DNA of 28,168 bases from CAYGHG01 sp964349515 (GTDB lineage: Bacteria > Oederibacteriota > PGYV01 > CAYGHG01), in the NCBI GenBank assembly GCA_964349515.1, contig CAYGHG010000026.1, positions 1 through 28,168 on the forward strand, in the 5' to 3' direction. Shown here piece after piece: positions 1-8,244 of the stretch. Position 1 is the stretch's first letter. Each line of letters opens with the position of its first letter. The position numbers and the translations under genes are program-made. The notes under the pieces were generated by a model, which made no database searches, was not told where the DNA came from, and saw only the letters and a program-made list of their open reading frames with translations.

Positions 1-5
1 GAAAC

Positions 6-49
6 AGGACATTTCTACTTTGCAGAGAATAGGACATTTCTACTTTGCA
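6..49. repeat. Two direct copies of a 19-bp motif, probable insertion-sequence end
   Basis: AGGACATTTCTACTTTGCA occurs at 6-24 and again, identical, at 31-49, a 25-bp period. Closely spaced copies of one motif near a terminus are typical of IS21-type insertion sequences, and motifs of this kind are familiar to me from such ends. No transposase is visible because the window begins here, so assignment to an IS family is inference. The element may end around 49-57. Confidence 0.45.
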
Positions 50-70
50 TTGACACACTTTATAAAACTA

Positions 71-99
71 TTGACTATGAGCCCCGGCAGGAATATACT
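71..99 (+). promoter_or_regulatory. Sigma-70-type promoter for the HD-domain gene
   Basis: TTGACT at 71-76, a 17-bp spacer and TATACT at 94-99 give 5/6 matches to each consensus box at ideal spacing. Transcription should start near 105, leaving a leader of about 20 nt with a GGGGGTG ribosome site at 114-120 before the ATG at 125. It lies just inside the putative IS end. Confidence 0.6.
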
Positions 100-124
100 C
101 TTACAAAAAATCCGGGGGTGTCTT

Positions 125-724
125 ATGGCGCTTAAACCTGAAGTGAAAAAGCTCTACGATGAATATCTTGAAAGGATTATCTCAAGACCCGGCGTGAAGG
201 AACTCGCCGCTTATCTTGAAAAACACGGTTTTCTCTCTGCACCGGCCTCCACCAAATACCACCTGTGTTCCGAGGGCGGCCTTGTGACACATTCGGTTTC
301 AGTATGCTCCCTTGCCCTTAAACTCAAGTCAGAGCTTATCCCTGAAAAGGACGACGGGCCCGTAATACTGTGCGCCCTGTTCCACGACGCTCACAAGGCC
401 ACAGACGGCTTCGGCAGCCCTACATATATTATTAATGAAGGCTACGACAAAGAACGCCAACCCTACATCTGGAACAAGGAACAGCTCGCCTTTTCAGGCG
501 CGCATAAAAGCCTTCTGCTGATTTCAAAATTCGTGGATCTTACAAAAGAAGAGATGCAGGCCATAGCCTACCACGACGGCCCCTTCGTCCCCTCCTGGGA
601 AGACATCAGGTCATCTCCCTATCCTTTCACGCTCCTTATTCACTTCTCAGATATGTGGTCAAGCTGGGTGATGGAAAAGAAAAACACAAATAAAAATAAT
701 ACAGGTTTATTCACGCATTTGTAG
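125..724 (+). CDS. HD-domain phosphohydrolase
   Basis: A 199-residue cytoplasmic protein of the HD metal-dependent phosphohydrolase superfamily. Visible motifs are H46, the GGLVTH segment at 51-56, the HD pair at 87-88 (FHDAH), H127 and H150-D151 (YHDGP), which together can bind one or two divalent metals. The spacing of the GGLxxH and HD motifs resembles the HD domain of YhaM-type 3'-5' exoribonucleases, but no nucleic-acid-binding domain accompanies it, so the substrate is unknown. An ATG at position 20 is in frame, but it lies inside the IS-like repeat and upstream of the promoter; the ATG at 125 follows GGGGGTG and is the likely start. It is the only credible plus-strand gene in the window and is convergent with the next gene. 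Confidence 0.75.
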   Translation: MALKPEVKKLYDEYLERIISRPGVKELAAYLEKHGFLSAPASTKYHLCSEGGLVTHSVSVCSLALKLKSELIPEKDDGPVILCALFHDAHKATDGFGSPTYIINEGYDKERQPYIWNKEQLAFSGAHKSLLLISKFVDLTKEEMQAIAYHDGPFVPSWEDIRSSPYPFTLLIHFSDMWSSWVMEKKNTNKNNTGLFTHL

Positions 725-744
725 CGAAGAGGGATTTAAAGGTT

Positions 745-982
745 AAAGTCTAAAGTCTACAGTCTACAGTCTACAGTCTACAGTTTACAGTTTACAGTTT
801 ACAGTCTACAGTTTACAGTTTACAGTTTACAGTCTACAGCTTACAGCCTACAGTTTATAGCTTACAGCTTATAGTTTATAGCCTACAGTTTATAGCTTAT
901 AGCTTATACCTTATACTTTATACCTTATACTTTATACCTTATACTTTATAGCTTATACTTTATAGCTTATACTTTATAGCTT
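745..982. repeat. Heptanucleotide tandem array, 34 units
   Basis: Thirty-four consecutive 7-bp units run from 745 to 982 without a phase slip. The unit drifts along the array: AAAGTCT twice, then ACAGTCT, ACAGTTT, ACAGCTT, ATAGCTT and ATACTTT, with neighbours more alike than distant units. The array fills the space between two convergent genes and its last unit overlaps the stop codon of the minus-strand gene at 981. It resembles in style the short tandemly repeated heptamers (STRR) described in cyanobacteria; the sequences differ. No terminator is visible in this 256-bp gap. Confidence 0.95.
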
Positions 983-1718
983 AATTTCCATATTCCCAGT
1001 AAATCTGCTCCTGATATTTTCTTACATCGTCCTCAAAGGCTTTTATTTTTCTCAGCGGTATTTTCGGCCAGGGAGCGTCCTTTTCCAGTGTTCTTATGTA
1101 AAACTTACCGTGGCTCTCTCTTGTGTTTCTTTCAAACTCTGTTATGGTAGGCGTGTCGTCGCTGAACCTGTGCAGCAGAAATTTCCAGGGCATAATAACC
1201 GTTGCAAACGAAGCGTGCTCCCTCTTTAAATCCTCGGGCGCCATCCCGTTCCAAAGTATCGTATGTATGTTGTCGGGCCCTCTGCCCTTGTCTATTCCGT
1301 CATAGACCATCAAAAAAATCTTCGGCGGTTCCTTTTTAAATACTTTTTCTATCTTTATATAAGGCCTCGGCCTTCTTATTAATTCTATGTCTGCGGATAT
1401 TATGGGGCCTATCTTTTCCCCTTTCTTTATTATATAAACGAGCAGCTGCTGGTTATGTGTCAGCGCTTTGTTTTCCTTGTCAGTTTCTCTCACCCTTTTC
1501 GTATAGGGTATTACAAGCTCCTCATCAGGTTCATTGTCAAGATTTCCAAAAAGCAGAAACCCTAAGGCCTTTCCATTGTCAGGGTCAAATATGACGACAG
1601 GCGTTTCACCCTCTGCCGCATATTTTTTAGCGGTCTCGTTCTGGTTTAGCGAAGCGGATGAAGCCGTGCACAGAGCGGCGCAGAAGATGAAAACAGATAC
1701 AAGCGAGAATGCTTTCAT
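981..1718 (-). CDS. Secreted or periplasmic protein of unknown function, paralogue of the 12855-13535 product
   Basis: A 245-residue protein with a clear N-terminal signal peptide (residues 1 to about 22, hydrophobic, ending AxA-like at TASSAS). I recognise no named family. The C-terminal third, from MPWKFLLHRF at about 176 onward, aligns with the product of 12855-13535: both have MPW-F-L--F, then PT-T-F, then G-F-I, then a helix ending in an IYWE/IEWE motif. The start is firm: AAGGAGG lies 7 nt before the ATG. The gene sits 54 bp downstream of the TonB-dependent receptor gene on the same strand, so the two may be cotranscribed. Its stop codon is overlapped by the heptamer array. Function unknown. 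Confidence 0.75.
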   Translation of the reverse strand: MKAFSLVSVFIFCAALCTASSASLNQNETAKKYAAEGETPVVIFDPDNGKALGFLLFGNLDNEPDEELVIPYTKRVRETDKENKALTHNQQLLVYIIKKGEKIGPIISADIELIRRPRPYIKIEKVFKKEPPKIFLMVYDGIDKGRGPDNIHTILWNGMAPEDLKREHASFATVIMPWKFLLHRFSDDTPTITEFERNTRESHGKFYIRTLEKDAPWPKIPLRKIKAFEDDVRKYQEQIYWEYGN

Positions 1719-1772
1719 GGTAATTCCTCCTTTTAATGCTTTTAAGTATGACGTCCCTATAAAAACGTTTGT

Positions 1773-3500
1773 TTACCTGTACTCATAATCCACGCCGAGC
1801 GTAATCACCCTCCCCGGCGCAGGCACACCCGGAGTCTCCTCAAAATTAATATTTAGAGCATTGTCAACCGAGAGCGATACTTTAGCGTACTTTACAGGCA
1901 TATAGTGTGCGGTCAAAAACAGGCTGTGCATTGCATCATGCCTGTTTGCGTAATCTTTATACACATATCCCGCACTTACCCCGGTTTCCTCATCCCCCGC
2001 CTTAATGCCGGCTGCAAACTTGTTTTTTAGATAAACCTCTTTGTACTTGGAAACATAACCCTCTTTCTTTGAACTGTCCGTATATGCGTATGAAATAACC
2101 GCCGAAAAAACTTCTGCGTCATACTCGGCGTAAAGAGAGCCTCCTGCCGTGGTAAATACCCCTATATTACTGATTTTCCATTTTTCATCCGATATATCCT
2201 CTTTACCCCAGTCTATCATATCCGTGCCGTGCCTGTAAAACCCTTCAAGTTTTGCCGTAAGCCCGGCTGCCTCAAACTTTACCCCGGCGTTTGCCTGCTG
2301 CGAGTGCTCGGGCTTTAACCCGGGATTTCCCTCGTTTTTCGGGTCATTGTAATAAAGCTCGGTGAAATTCGGGTGGCGGGAGGAGAGCCCCCAGCCTGCG
2401 AAAACACCGAAGTTTTCATCTATCTGATAAGACGAATTAAACGAAGGCATTAAATCCGGCATATCTGAGGCTTCCAGAAACTGCACTCCCGCGTTTAGGT
2501 TGATTTTTAAACCTTCAACAGGCTCTGCAAACCATCCCGCAGAACCGAATGCTTTCATCCTGTATCGGTTTCCCAGGTTTGTGCTTTGTATCTCTTCCCT
2601 CAGCGGCCTAAAGATAAGCCTGAAAACACCCGCCTCACTTCTTAACATCTGCACGGCTGATGCGCCGTAGGAAGCGTTATTGTGAATGTTCATATAATAG
2701 GAGGGGTTATTGTTGTTGAGGATAAACCTGTCATAGTGGCTTCTTCCAAATATTATTACCCTCAGATCCCTGTAGGGCACGGAATCAAGCGAGGCAAATT
2801 TCGTTATCACGTGCTCCCGTGAGGCAAGGCCCGCTCCCGGAGTGTAAAAATCAAAAGCGCCGTAATTTTTTTCCTCATAACCCCCGGTGAGTTTTACCCC
2901 GCCCGGCATCAGAATTTTAGCAAAAGCATTGTGCCTGTAATAGTCTGTCCCCTCGTGAAACCCGCGCGAGCCGCCGGTTGACCCCGCGAAATAAAGCCTG
3001 TAATCATCAAAACTTTTCGAAGCCTGCGCAGCGGTTTCAAAAGTATCATAGGTTCCGAAGTTTTGTGAGACATTAAAAAAGTCCCTGTCGGGTTCATAGG
3101 TTGAAAACTCGGCCATTCCAGACAGAGCGCCCGCGCCGGTGAAAGCACCGGCATTGTTTATTATTTTCACCCCCGAGAGCGCGGCGCCCGGCACCGGCAG
3201 GTCCATGTTATAGTGGCCCGTCTGCGGGTCATTTACCGGCACGCCGTCAAGAAAAACCGCCGCCTGTTCAAATGTACCGCCGCCGATAAACACATCCGCC
3301 TGCAGCCCCGGCAGGCCCTTTTCAGAAAAATTAACCCCGGGAAGGAGCGGCGTTTCCTTTAGAATAGAAATGCCGGAAGAACCGGTTTGCGCGGAGTAGT
3401 CGTAAACTTCCGGAAGGGCTTCGGCTTCTATTATTATGTCCATGGAAAAAACGGGTAAAAAAATAAAAAGAAGCGCGGCAGCGAGGGATATGTTTCTCAT
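1773..3500 (-). CDS. TonB-dependent outer-membrane receptor
   Basis: A 575-residue outer-membrane transporter of the BtuB-like class. Residues 1-19 form a signal peptide. A compact plug domain spans about 35-135 and includes the FLDGVPVNDP motif (83-92) and an AGALSGMAEFST segment near its end. The rest is a 22-strand-type beta barrel rich in aromatic residues, with the receptor hallmark NPGLKPEHS at 392-400 and a C-terminal Tyr-Arg. It should import a scarce ligand across the outer membrane using TonB-ExbBD energy; the ligand cannot be read from sequence. It is short for the family (often 600-900) but looks intact. No TonB, ExbB, ExbD or periplasmic binding protein is encoded nearby. A weak AGG lies 8 nt before the ATG. 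Confidence 0.9.
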   Translation of the reverse strand: MRNISLAAALLFIFLPVFSMDIIIEAEALPEVYDYSAQTGSSGISILKETPLLPGVNFSEKGLPGLQADVFIGGGTFEQAAVFLDGVPVNDPQTGHYNMDLPVPGAALSGVKIINNAGAFTGAGALSGMAEFSTYEPDRDFFNVSQNFGTYDTFETAAQASKSFDDYRLYFAGSTGGSRGFHEGTDYYRHNAFAKILMPGGVKLTGGYEEKNYGAFDFYTPGAGLASREHVITKFASLDSVPYRDLRVIIFGRSHYDRFILNNNNPSYYMNIHNNASYGASAVQMLRSEAGVFRLIFRPLREEIQSTNLGNRYRMKAFGSAGWFAEPVEGLKINLNAGVQFLEASDMPDLMPSFNSSYQIDENFGVFAGWGLSSRHPNFTELYYNDPKNEGNPGLKPEHSQQANAGVKFEAAGLTAKLEGFYRHGTDMIDWGKEDISDEKWKISNIGVFTTAGGSLYAEYDAEVFSAVISYAYTDSSKKEGYVSKYKEVYLKNKFAAGIKAGDEETGVSAGYVYKDYANRHDAMHSLFLTAHYMPVKYAKVSLSVDNALNINFEETPGVPAPGRVITLGVDYEYR

Positions 3501-3518
3501 GTGCAGCCTGCTAAAATG

Positions 3519-3545
3519 AAAAGCGCGCTGAAAGCAGGCGCTTTT
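3519..3545 (-). terminator. Rho-independent terminator after the MORN-repeat gene
   Basis: AAAAGCGC (3519-3526) pairs with GCGCTTTT (3538-3545), and an inner CTG/CAG pair closes an AAAG loop with one bulged G. On the minus strand the stem ends in GCGCTTTTCATTTT. It begins inside the stop codon of the MORN-repeat gene and would separate it from the TonB-receptor gene; the T-rich flanks on both sides make it potentially bidirectional. Confidence 0.65.
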
Positions 3546-4233
3546 ATTCCTCTAACTTTGCTATTTCATTTTCTTTCACAAACTTTCTTTCCGTTATGAC
3601 CTGCCCTTTTTTATTATATTTTTTGATGGAGGTCAGGAAGCCCTGGTCATAGATGTGCTCCTCTTTGAGCATCTTTCCGACATAATACTGCACCACGCCG
3701 TCTATAGTCTCGCCGTATTTTTTAACAGTACCGTCAGTCTCGTGCGTCCAGCGGGCTATCTCCCTGCCGTTTTTGTAAAACACTTCGTTGTTTTCGGTTC
3801 TAATACTCACTATCTCGGAGAAAATCTTGTCGGATACCAGCGTGCCGGCTTCTGAATAAGTTTTCAGCCTGATTATCTGGTCATTGCCGAACCTGCCCTC
3901 TTTCCACAGCGAGCCGGAGGGATAATGAAGTTTGTATGGCCCGTTTTTCTGGCCGTTGAAATATGCCTTTTCAAGCATTATAGTGCCGTTTTCATAATAC
4001 TCCACCACACTGCCGTCAGGCACATCGCCGTAGAGCTCATAGCGGACCATGATGCCGTCCTTGTTTATGACCTCTACGGAATAAATCTCCATTCCGTTTT
4101 TTGATTTAAGCGGCTTATCATCGTAGTAAAAAGCCATTTTATAGGTGGTATTTCCCTCCCTGTCTGTCCCGAGTATGGAAGTCTTCTGAACCATATTAAG
4201 CTTTGTTTTTTTCTCATTATCTTTTTCAGCCAT
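3544..4233 (-). CDS. MORN-type (YwqK-like) repeat protein
   Basis: A 229-residue protein with no signal peptide, built of about seven copies of a 20-24 residue beta-hairpin repeat resembling MORN_2/YwqK repeats: motifs such as EYYENGTIMLEKAYFNGQ, HYPSGSLWKEGRF, FYKNGREIARW and KYNKKGQVITERKF. Such repeats form elongated beta sheets. YwqK-family proteins are sometimes labelled antitoxins, but no toxin partner is seen here, so I give no specific role. GTG at 4236 is too close to the ribosome site; the ATG at 4233 follows GGAGG with a 6-nt gap and is preferred. An extended -10 promoter lies just upstream and a terminator starts at its stop codon, so it is probably monocistronic. Confidence 0.7.
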   Translation of the reverse strand: MAEKDNEKKTKLNMVQKTSILGTDREGNTTYKMAFYYDDKPLKSKNGMEIYSVEVINKDGIMVRYELYGDVPDGSVVEYYENGTIMLEKAYFNGQKNGPYKLHYPSGSLWKEGRFGNDQIIRLKTYSEAGTLVSDKIFSEIVSIRTENNEVFYKNGREIARWTHETDGTVKKYGETIDGVVQYYVGKMLKEEHIYDQGFLTSIKKYNKKGQVITERKFVKENEIAKLEE

Positions 4234-4259
4234 CACACACCTCCAAAGTTTTATACATT

Positions 4260-4268
4260 ATTATACCA
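4260..4268 (-). promoter_or_regulatory. Extended -10 promoter for the MORN-repeat gene
   Basis: On the minus strand the sequence is TGGTATAAT, a perfect -10 with the TGn extension. The -35 region is poor, as is usual for extended -10 promoters. Initiation would fall near 4253, leaving a 20-nt leader with GGAGG. Confidence 0.5.
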
Positions 4269-4553
4269 TAAAATAAGGCTTTTAAGCTGAAAGCTGAAAG
4301 TTTAAAGCTGAAAATTACCGCCCAACGCGGGAACGACGGTTGGAATTTGCAGGAATACAGTTCACCGTAGACGGTAAGGCCGCGTAGCGGCGTACTGCTT
4401 TTTGTTTTAACTTTTGTCTTTTGTCTTATTAACTTAAAAAAGAACTCATAACTTAAAGTCAAATCCCCCTGCCCCCTTTGGGAAAGAGGGTTGTTACTAA
4501 TTATTTTTGTCTTCCCTTATAGCTTATAGTTCATAGCTTATTAATTGTTTTTC
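4269..4553. repeat. Intergenic spacer of heptamer repeats and C-rich dispersed repeat
   Basis: This 317-bp gap (from 4237) holds no convincing gene. 4279-4312 has four degenerate 7-bp units of AAGCTGA type; 4519-4545 has four more of CTTATAG type shortly after the stop codon of the TPR-SPOR gene. 4461-4493 carries the dispersed AAATCCCCCTGCCCCCTTT repeat also found at 13607 and, inverted, at 28143. The stretch TTTTGTCTTTTGTCTTATTAA next to it is also echoed beside the 13607 copy, so a composite block seems to have been duplicated. Confidence 0.7.
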
Positions 4554-5624
4554 CTATTCCCATCCCTGCTTTACCAGCCAGCTTTTGAGTTTGTCCTCTT
4601 TTACCATCTTTTCCGCGAAGCGGTCAGCCTCTTCTTTTGTCGCAAAGCGGCCCGCCAGCACCTTGTGCAGCCTTCCCTCTGATTTAATAAAAGCGTTTCT
4701 CTTGGATTTATTGAGAGTATCCCTGAGCGCTTCGGCATTTTTAAGGGTTGAAAACGCCCCTACCTGCACAGTGTAGAATACTTTTGTATCTTCTTTTTTT
4801 GCTGCTGCGGCTGCCGTCCTGACCGGTGTCGGAGCCGGCTTTGCGGCTTCTACAGCCGCTGCGGGTGAGGGCATGCTTTCAGGAACCGAAACCTTCCCAA
4901 ACCCCGGGTAAGAGGGGTATTTTTCCGCCCCCTTTTTTCTGTAATTCTCAGCCTCCTGTTTTTTTCCCGCCGCTTCCAGGCTTGCAGCGGCTTTCAAGTA
5001 TATGTCAGGGGCTGTCAGGTACTTTTCAGAATCAACATCGTTTTTAATTATAGCCTCATAGAGCGCTGCCGCTTCGGCGTGATTTCCTTTTTTTGTCAGG
5101 GCATAGGCCGCCGCCGCATCGGCGCGGTTTCTGTAAACGTAATATTTTATATCTTTGTAATCTTTGTGAAGTTTTAAAGTTTCGTCATAAAGCCCGCGCC
5201 CGTTTTTGCACATCATGAGGTAATAGTAGCACGGCTCTGACCACACCATGTTTGAGAACCTGCTTATGACTTTGTTGAAATAATCCTCAGCCCGCTTGTA
5301 ATCTGCCTTTGCGTAGTAAAGCATCCCGGCGCGGTATATGGCCTCAGCCTCGTATTCGGTATTGGGAAATTTTGCCATCACCAGATCATACAGCGAGGCC
5401 GCGCTGTCAAAATCCCCGGCCAGCTCCCCCAGCTTTACCATGGCATTCGGCAGATGCCTGCTTGACGGGTATTTTTCGGTAAAACCCGCGAGCAGCCTTC
5501 CCGCCTCTTTGTATTCCTGCCTGTTGTACGCCTCCATTGCCGTTATGTAATCTTCATCTTCGCCCGCGTAACAGGCGGAGGAAAACAAAACGGCAATAAA
5601 AAACGGTATTACAAATCTTTTCAC
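4554..5624 (-). CDS. Periplasmic TPR protein with C-terminal SPOR domain
   Basis: A 356-residue exported protein: signal peptide 1-20, TPR-like helical repeats about 25-235 (for example FPNTEYEAEAIYRAGMLYYA and ADYKRAEDYFNKVISRF), an Ala/Pro-rich linker about 248-279, and a SPOR domain 281-356 beginning YTVQVGAFSTLKNAEAL. SPOR domains bind septal peptidoglycan stripped of stem peptides; the TPR part resembles CpoB/YbgF and BamD-type outer-membrane-associated proteins. A role in cell envelope or division is therefore likely, but the exact partner is unknown. It starts with GTG in a GTGA overlap with the miaB stop and has GGGGAGG upstream, so translation is coupled to miaB. Confidence 0.85.
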   Translation of the reverse strand: MKRFVIPFFIAVLFSSACYAGEDEDYITAMEAYNRQEYKEAGRLLAGFTEKYPSSRHLPNAMVKLGELAGDFDSAASLYDLVMAKFPNTEYEAEAIYRAGMLYYAKADYKRAEDYFNKVISRFSNMVWSEPCYYYLMMCKNGRGLYDETLKLHKDYKDIKYYVYRNRADAAAAYALTKKGNHAEAAALYEAIIKNDVDSEKYLTAPDIYLKAAASLEAAGKKQEAENYRKKGAEKYPSYPGFGKVSVPESMPSPAAAVEAAKPAPTPVRTAAAAAKKEDTKVFYTVQVGAFSTLKNAEALRDTLNKSKRNAFIKSEGRLHKVLAGRFATKEEADRFAEKMVKEDKLKSWLVKQGWE

Positions 5625-6886
5625 ACTGCCTCCCCTGTTACAGACTGGTTTGACGCCGCGGCAATCTTTACCCGGAATTTTTTTCCAATCAATTCCGGGC
5701 CCGCGTTTACAAAAACTTTTTTTCCGTTCATTGCGGAAGCCTTTATCTGCCCGGGCTGCGAAGAAACAGATAGCCCGAGAACTTCAAGTTCGCGCCCCAG
5801 ATAGGACGCATTAATATCTTTACCTATTTTTTTCTGCAAATCAAGTATGTAATTAAGCCTGCGCAGTTTTTCCTCTTCGGGGACTGCGTCACCGAACTTT
5901 TCCGCGGCGGTTCCCTTTCTCACGGAATACTTGAATATGTAGGCCGCATCAAAGCGCATTTTTTCAACCATCGCGGCCGTCTCCATAAAATCCTTTTCTG
6001 TTTCCGCCGGAAACCCGACAAGAATATCGCTTGTAAAGTACAGGTCTTTTATTTTTGCCTTTATATTAGACGCGGCGGCTTCAAAGACTGCCGACGTATA
6101 TTTACGGTTCATCTCCAAAAGCACCCTGTCCGAGCCTGACTGCAGGGGCAGATGAAAGTGGGTGCAGCATTTGGGGTTTGAAGCCACGGCGTCTATGAGC
6201 TCTTCACTTAAATTTTTGGGGTGGGAGGTCATAAACCGTACAAGCTCAAGGCCCGGAGTTTTCGAAGCAGAAGCCAGAAGAGAGGGGAATTTTTCGCCGG
6301 TATCCGGGCACAGGTATGAGTTTACATTCTGGCCGAGCAGCGTCACCTCGCGCGCCCCGGCAGAGGCCATTTTTTTAAGCTCTTCAAGTATTATTGTTTT
6401 CGGCCTGCTTGTTTCCCTGCCGCGCACATAAGGAACTATGCAGTAGGAGCAGTAGTTGTCGCACCCGCGGGTAACGGCAAGATAGGCGCTTATCCTTCCG
6501 TGCCTGATGCCGGAAACCCCTGCGCCGTTGTTTTCGCTTATATGAACGCCGCCGCCGGAGCCTATTATTTCGGATATGTTTTCAAAATTTGAGGTGCCTA
6601 TGACCGCGAATATTTCATTGTGCTGTTTTTTTAGGCCCTTCCCCTCCGACTGCGCCATACACCCGGTTATAATAACTTTTTTGCTTTTGAGAAATCTTCC
6701 CGCGTAGCTTATTGCGCGGTCTTCGGCGTGCTGTCTGACCGAGCAGGTGTTGATTATCAGATACTGCGCCTCTTCCTCCGAGCACACAGGCACGAAACCG
6801 GCTTCAAGCAGGGAGGCCTCCATGCGGAGAGAGTCATACTCATTCATCTGGCACCCGAAGGTCTTTATGAAAAACGACTCTGCCAT
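5621..6886 (-). CDS. miaB: tRNA-2-methylthio-N6-dimethylallyladenosine synthase MiaB
   Basis: A 421-residue radical SAM methylthiotransferase that adds the 2-methylthio group to i6A37 in tRNAs reading UNN codons. All three domains are visible: an N-terminal methylthiotransferase domain with C12, C48 and C76 (second 4Fe-4S cluster), the radical SAM core with C142-x3-C146-x2-C149 in TRGCDNYCSYCIVPYVRGRE, and a C-terminal TRAM domain from about 359. Length is near the usual 430-470. The relatives MtaB and RimO share this layout; the FGCQMNEYDS start and the VPYVRGRE segment favour MiaB. It lies 11 bp downstream of rlmD and overlaps the TPR-SPOR gene. Confidence 0.92.
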   Translation of the reverse strand: MAESFFIKTFGCQMNEYDSLRMEASLLEAGFVPVCSEEEAQYLIINTCSVRQHAEDRAISYAGRFLKSKKVIITGCMAQSEGKGLKKQHNEIFAVIGTSNFENISEIIGSGGGVHISENNGAGVSGIRHGRISAYLAVTRGCDNYCSYCIVPYVRGRETSRPKTIILEELKKMASAGAREVTLLGQNVNSYLCPDTGEKFPSLLASASKTPGLELVRFMTSHPKNLSEELIDAVASNPKCCTHFHLPLQSGSDRVLLEMNRKYTSAVFEAAASNIKAKIKDLYFTSDILVGFPAETEKDFMETAAMVEKMRFDAAYIFKYSVRKGTAAEKFGDAVPEEEKLRRLNYILDLQKKIGKDINASYLGRELEVLGLSVSSQPGQIKASAMNGKKVFVNAGPELIGKKFRVKIAAASNQSVTGEAV

Positions 6887-6897
6887 CTATGCCTTCC

Positions 6898-8244
6898 TTA
6901 ACGCCTGTTTAAAACCACGGCAGTCTCTACGTGATAGGTCTGAGGAAAGAGGTCAAATATCCCCGTCTGCGCCGTTTCAAATACCGCCGAGAGCTCCTTC
7001 ATATCGCGCCCGAGGGTGGCCGGATTACAGGAAATATAAATTATTTTTTTGGGAGGGTGTTTTTTCAGCGCTTCTATGACGCCTTTTGAAGCGCCCTTGC
7101 GCGGAGGGTCTATTATTACAAGGTCATATTCATGTTTTGAAAGCATGGGCAGGGCCTCTTTGTCCGCATCCCCTTCGACAGCTTCTATGTTTTCTATTTT
7201 GGCTTCCCACGCGGTCTTTTTAAGCGAGCGCACCGCCTCGCGGTTCATTTCAAGCACGGTTAATTTTTCAAATCTCTCCCTGAAAGGAAGGCTCAGGGCC
7301 CCCACGCCCCCGTATAAATCAAGAAGCCGCACCCCGCTTCCGGTGTGCGCGCCGATAAAATCCGCCATTACGGCAAGCATCGCGGTATTTATCTGGAAAA
7401 AAGTGTCTGATTTTAATTTAAAGCCTGTTCCCATGAAGTTTTCAGTTATGAATTCCTGCCCTGCTATTACGTTTTCTTTTTCACCGAACACCCTGTTTCC
7501 CCTGGCTGTATTAATATTCAGCGTAACACCCTTTAATTCAGGGTGCTTATCCATCAAGGCAAGAGCGGTCTGCTTTAAATAGGGCTTTAAGCTGTCTTGC
7601 AGGACTATAAACGTAAGCAGCAGATGCCCCTCTGAGTTAACCCTCACCGCTATGTGGCGCAGATAACCGCTGTGGCTTTTTTCGTCATAAAACTGTATCA
7701 CTTTTTTTTCCGCTTCAAGCAGGGCCCTGACAGAATCCATCAGCGAGTTTATTTCAGGCCGTACAATATAACATTTTTTAACGTCGCATACGTCGTGGCT
7801 GCCCGCCTTGTAAAAACCGCATTTCAACTCCCCCTTTTCATACGCGAGTTTGTACTGCGCGCGCATTCTGTAAAAAAACGGGTCTTCATATCCCGTAATT
7901 TCAGGGCTCTCCTCCGGCAGGCTGAGGTTTTTAAGTACGAATTTTCTCTTGTGAAAAAGCTGGGTCTTATAATCAGTGTGGAGCCAGCTGCAGCCGCCGC
8001 AGGTCATGAAAACAGGGCACTCAGGCTCCCTGTATGAAGAGGAACGCGAAATGACAGAGGTGATTTCAGCCCGGGCATAATTTGGTTTTACTTCGTTTAT
8101 TACGGCCTTTACCCTGTCACCGGGCACGCCGTAAGGTATGAATACCGCAAAATTCTGATATTTTGCAAACCCTTCCCCGCCGTAAGCAAGGTCGGATATT
8201 TCAGCCTCTATTGTCTCGCTTTTTGCGACAGGCACGTTTTTCAT
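6898..8244 (-). CDS. rlmD: 23S rRNA (uracil-5)-methyltransferase, RlmD/RumA type
   Basis: A 448-residue SAM-dependent RNA m5U methyltransferase. It has an N-terminal TRAM domain (about 5-65), four iron-sulfur cysteines C76-x5-C82-x2-C85 and C158 spaced as in E. coli RumA, a SAM-binding LLDLYGGVGALSLP motif, IIDPPRKGA, and the catalytic cysteine in YISCNPATL. RlmD targets U1939 of 23S rRNA in E. coli; other members of this family (RlmCD, TrmA-like) differ in target, so the exact uridine is inferred. An upstream in-frame ATG at 8301 would add 19 residues; the ATG at 8244 follows AAAGGTG and begins the TRAM domain properly. First gene of the rlmD-miaB-TPR/SPOR group. Confidence 0.88.
   Translation of the reverse strand: MKNVPVAKSETIEAEISDLAYGGEGFAKYQNFAVFIPYGVPGDRVKAVINEVKPNYARAEITSVISRSSSYREPECPVFMTCGGCSWLHTDYKTQLFHKRKFVLKNLSLPEESPEITGYEDPFFYRMRAQYKLAYEKGELKCGFYKAGSHDVCDVKKCYIVRPEINSLMDSVRALLEAEKKVIQFYDEKSHSGYLRHIAVRVNSEGHLLLTFIVLQDSLKPYLKQTALALMDKHPELKGVTLNINTARGNRVFGEKENVIAGQEFITENFMGTGFKLKSDTFFQINTAMLAVMADFIGAHTGSGVRLLDLYGGVGALSLPFRERFEKLTVLEMNREAVRSLKKTAWEAKIENIEAVEGDADKEALPMLSKHEYDLVIIDPPRKGASKGVIEALKKHPPKKIIYISCNPATLGRDMKELSAVFETAQTGIFDLFPQTYHVETAVVLNRR

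Noticed and set aside
4226..4462. Minus-strand ORF of 78 codons upstream of the MORN-repeat gene
   Set aside because: It reads through heptamer repeats and the extended -10 promoter, and overlaps the start of the MORN-repeat gene.
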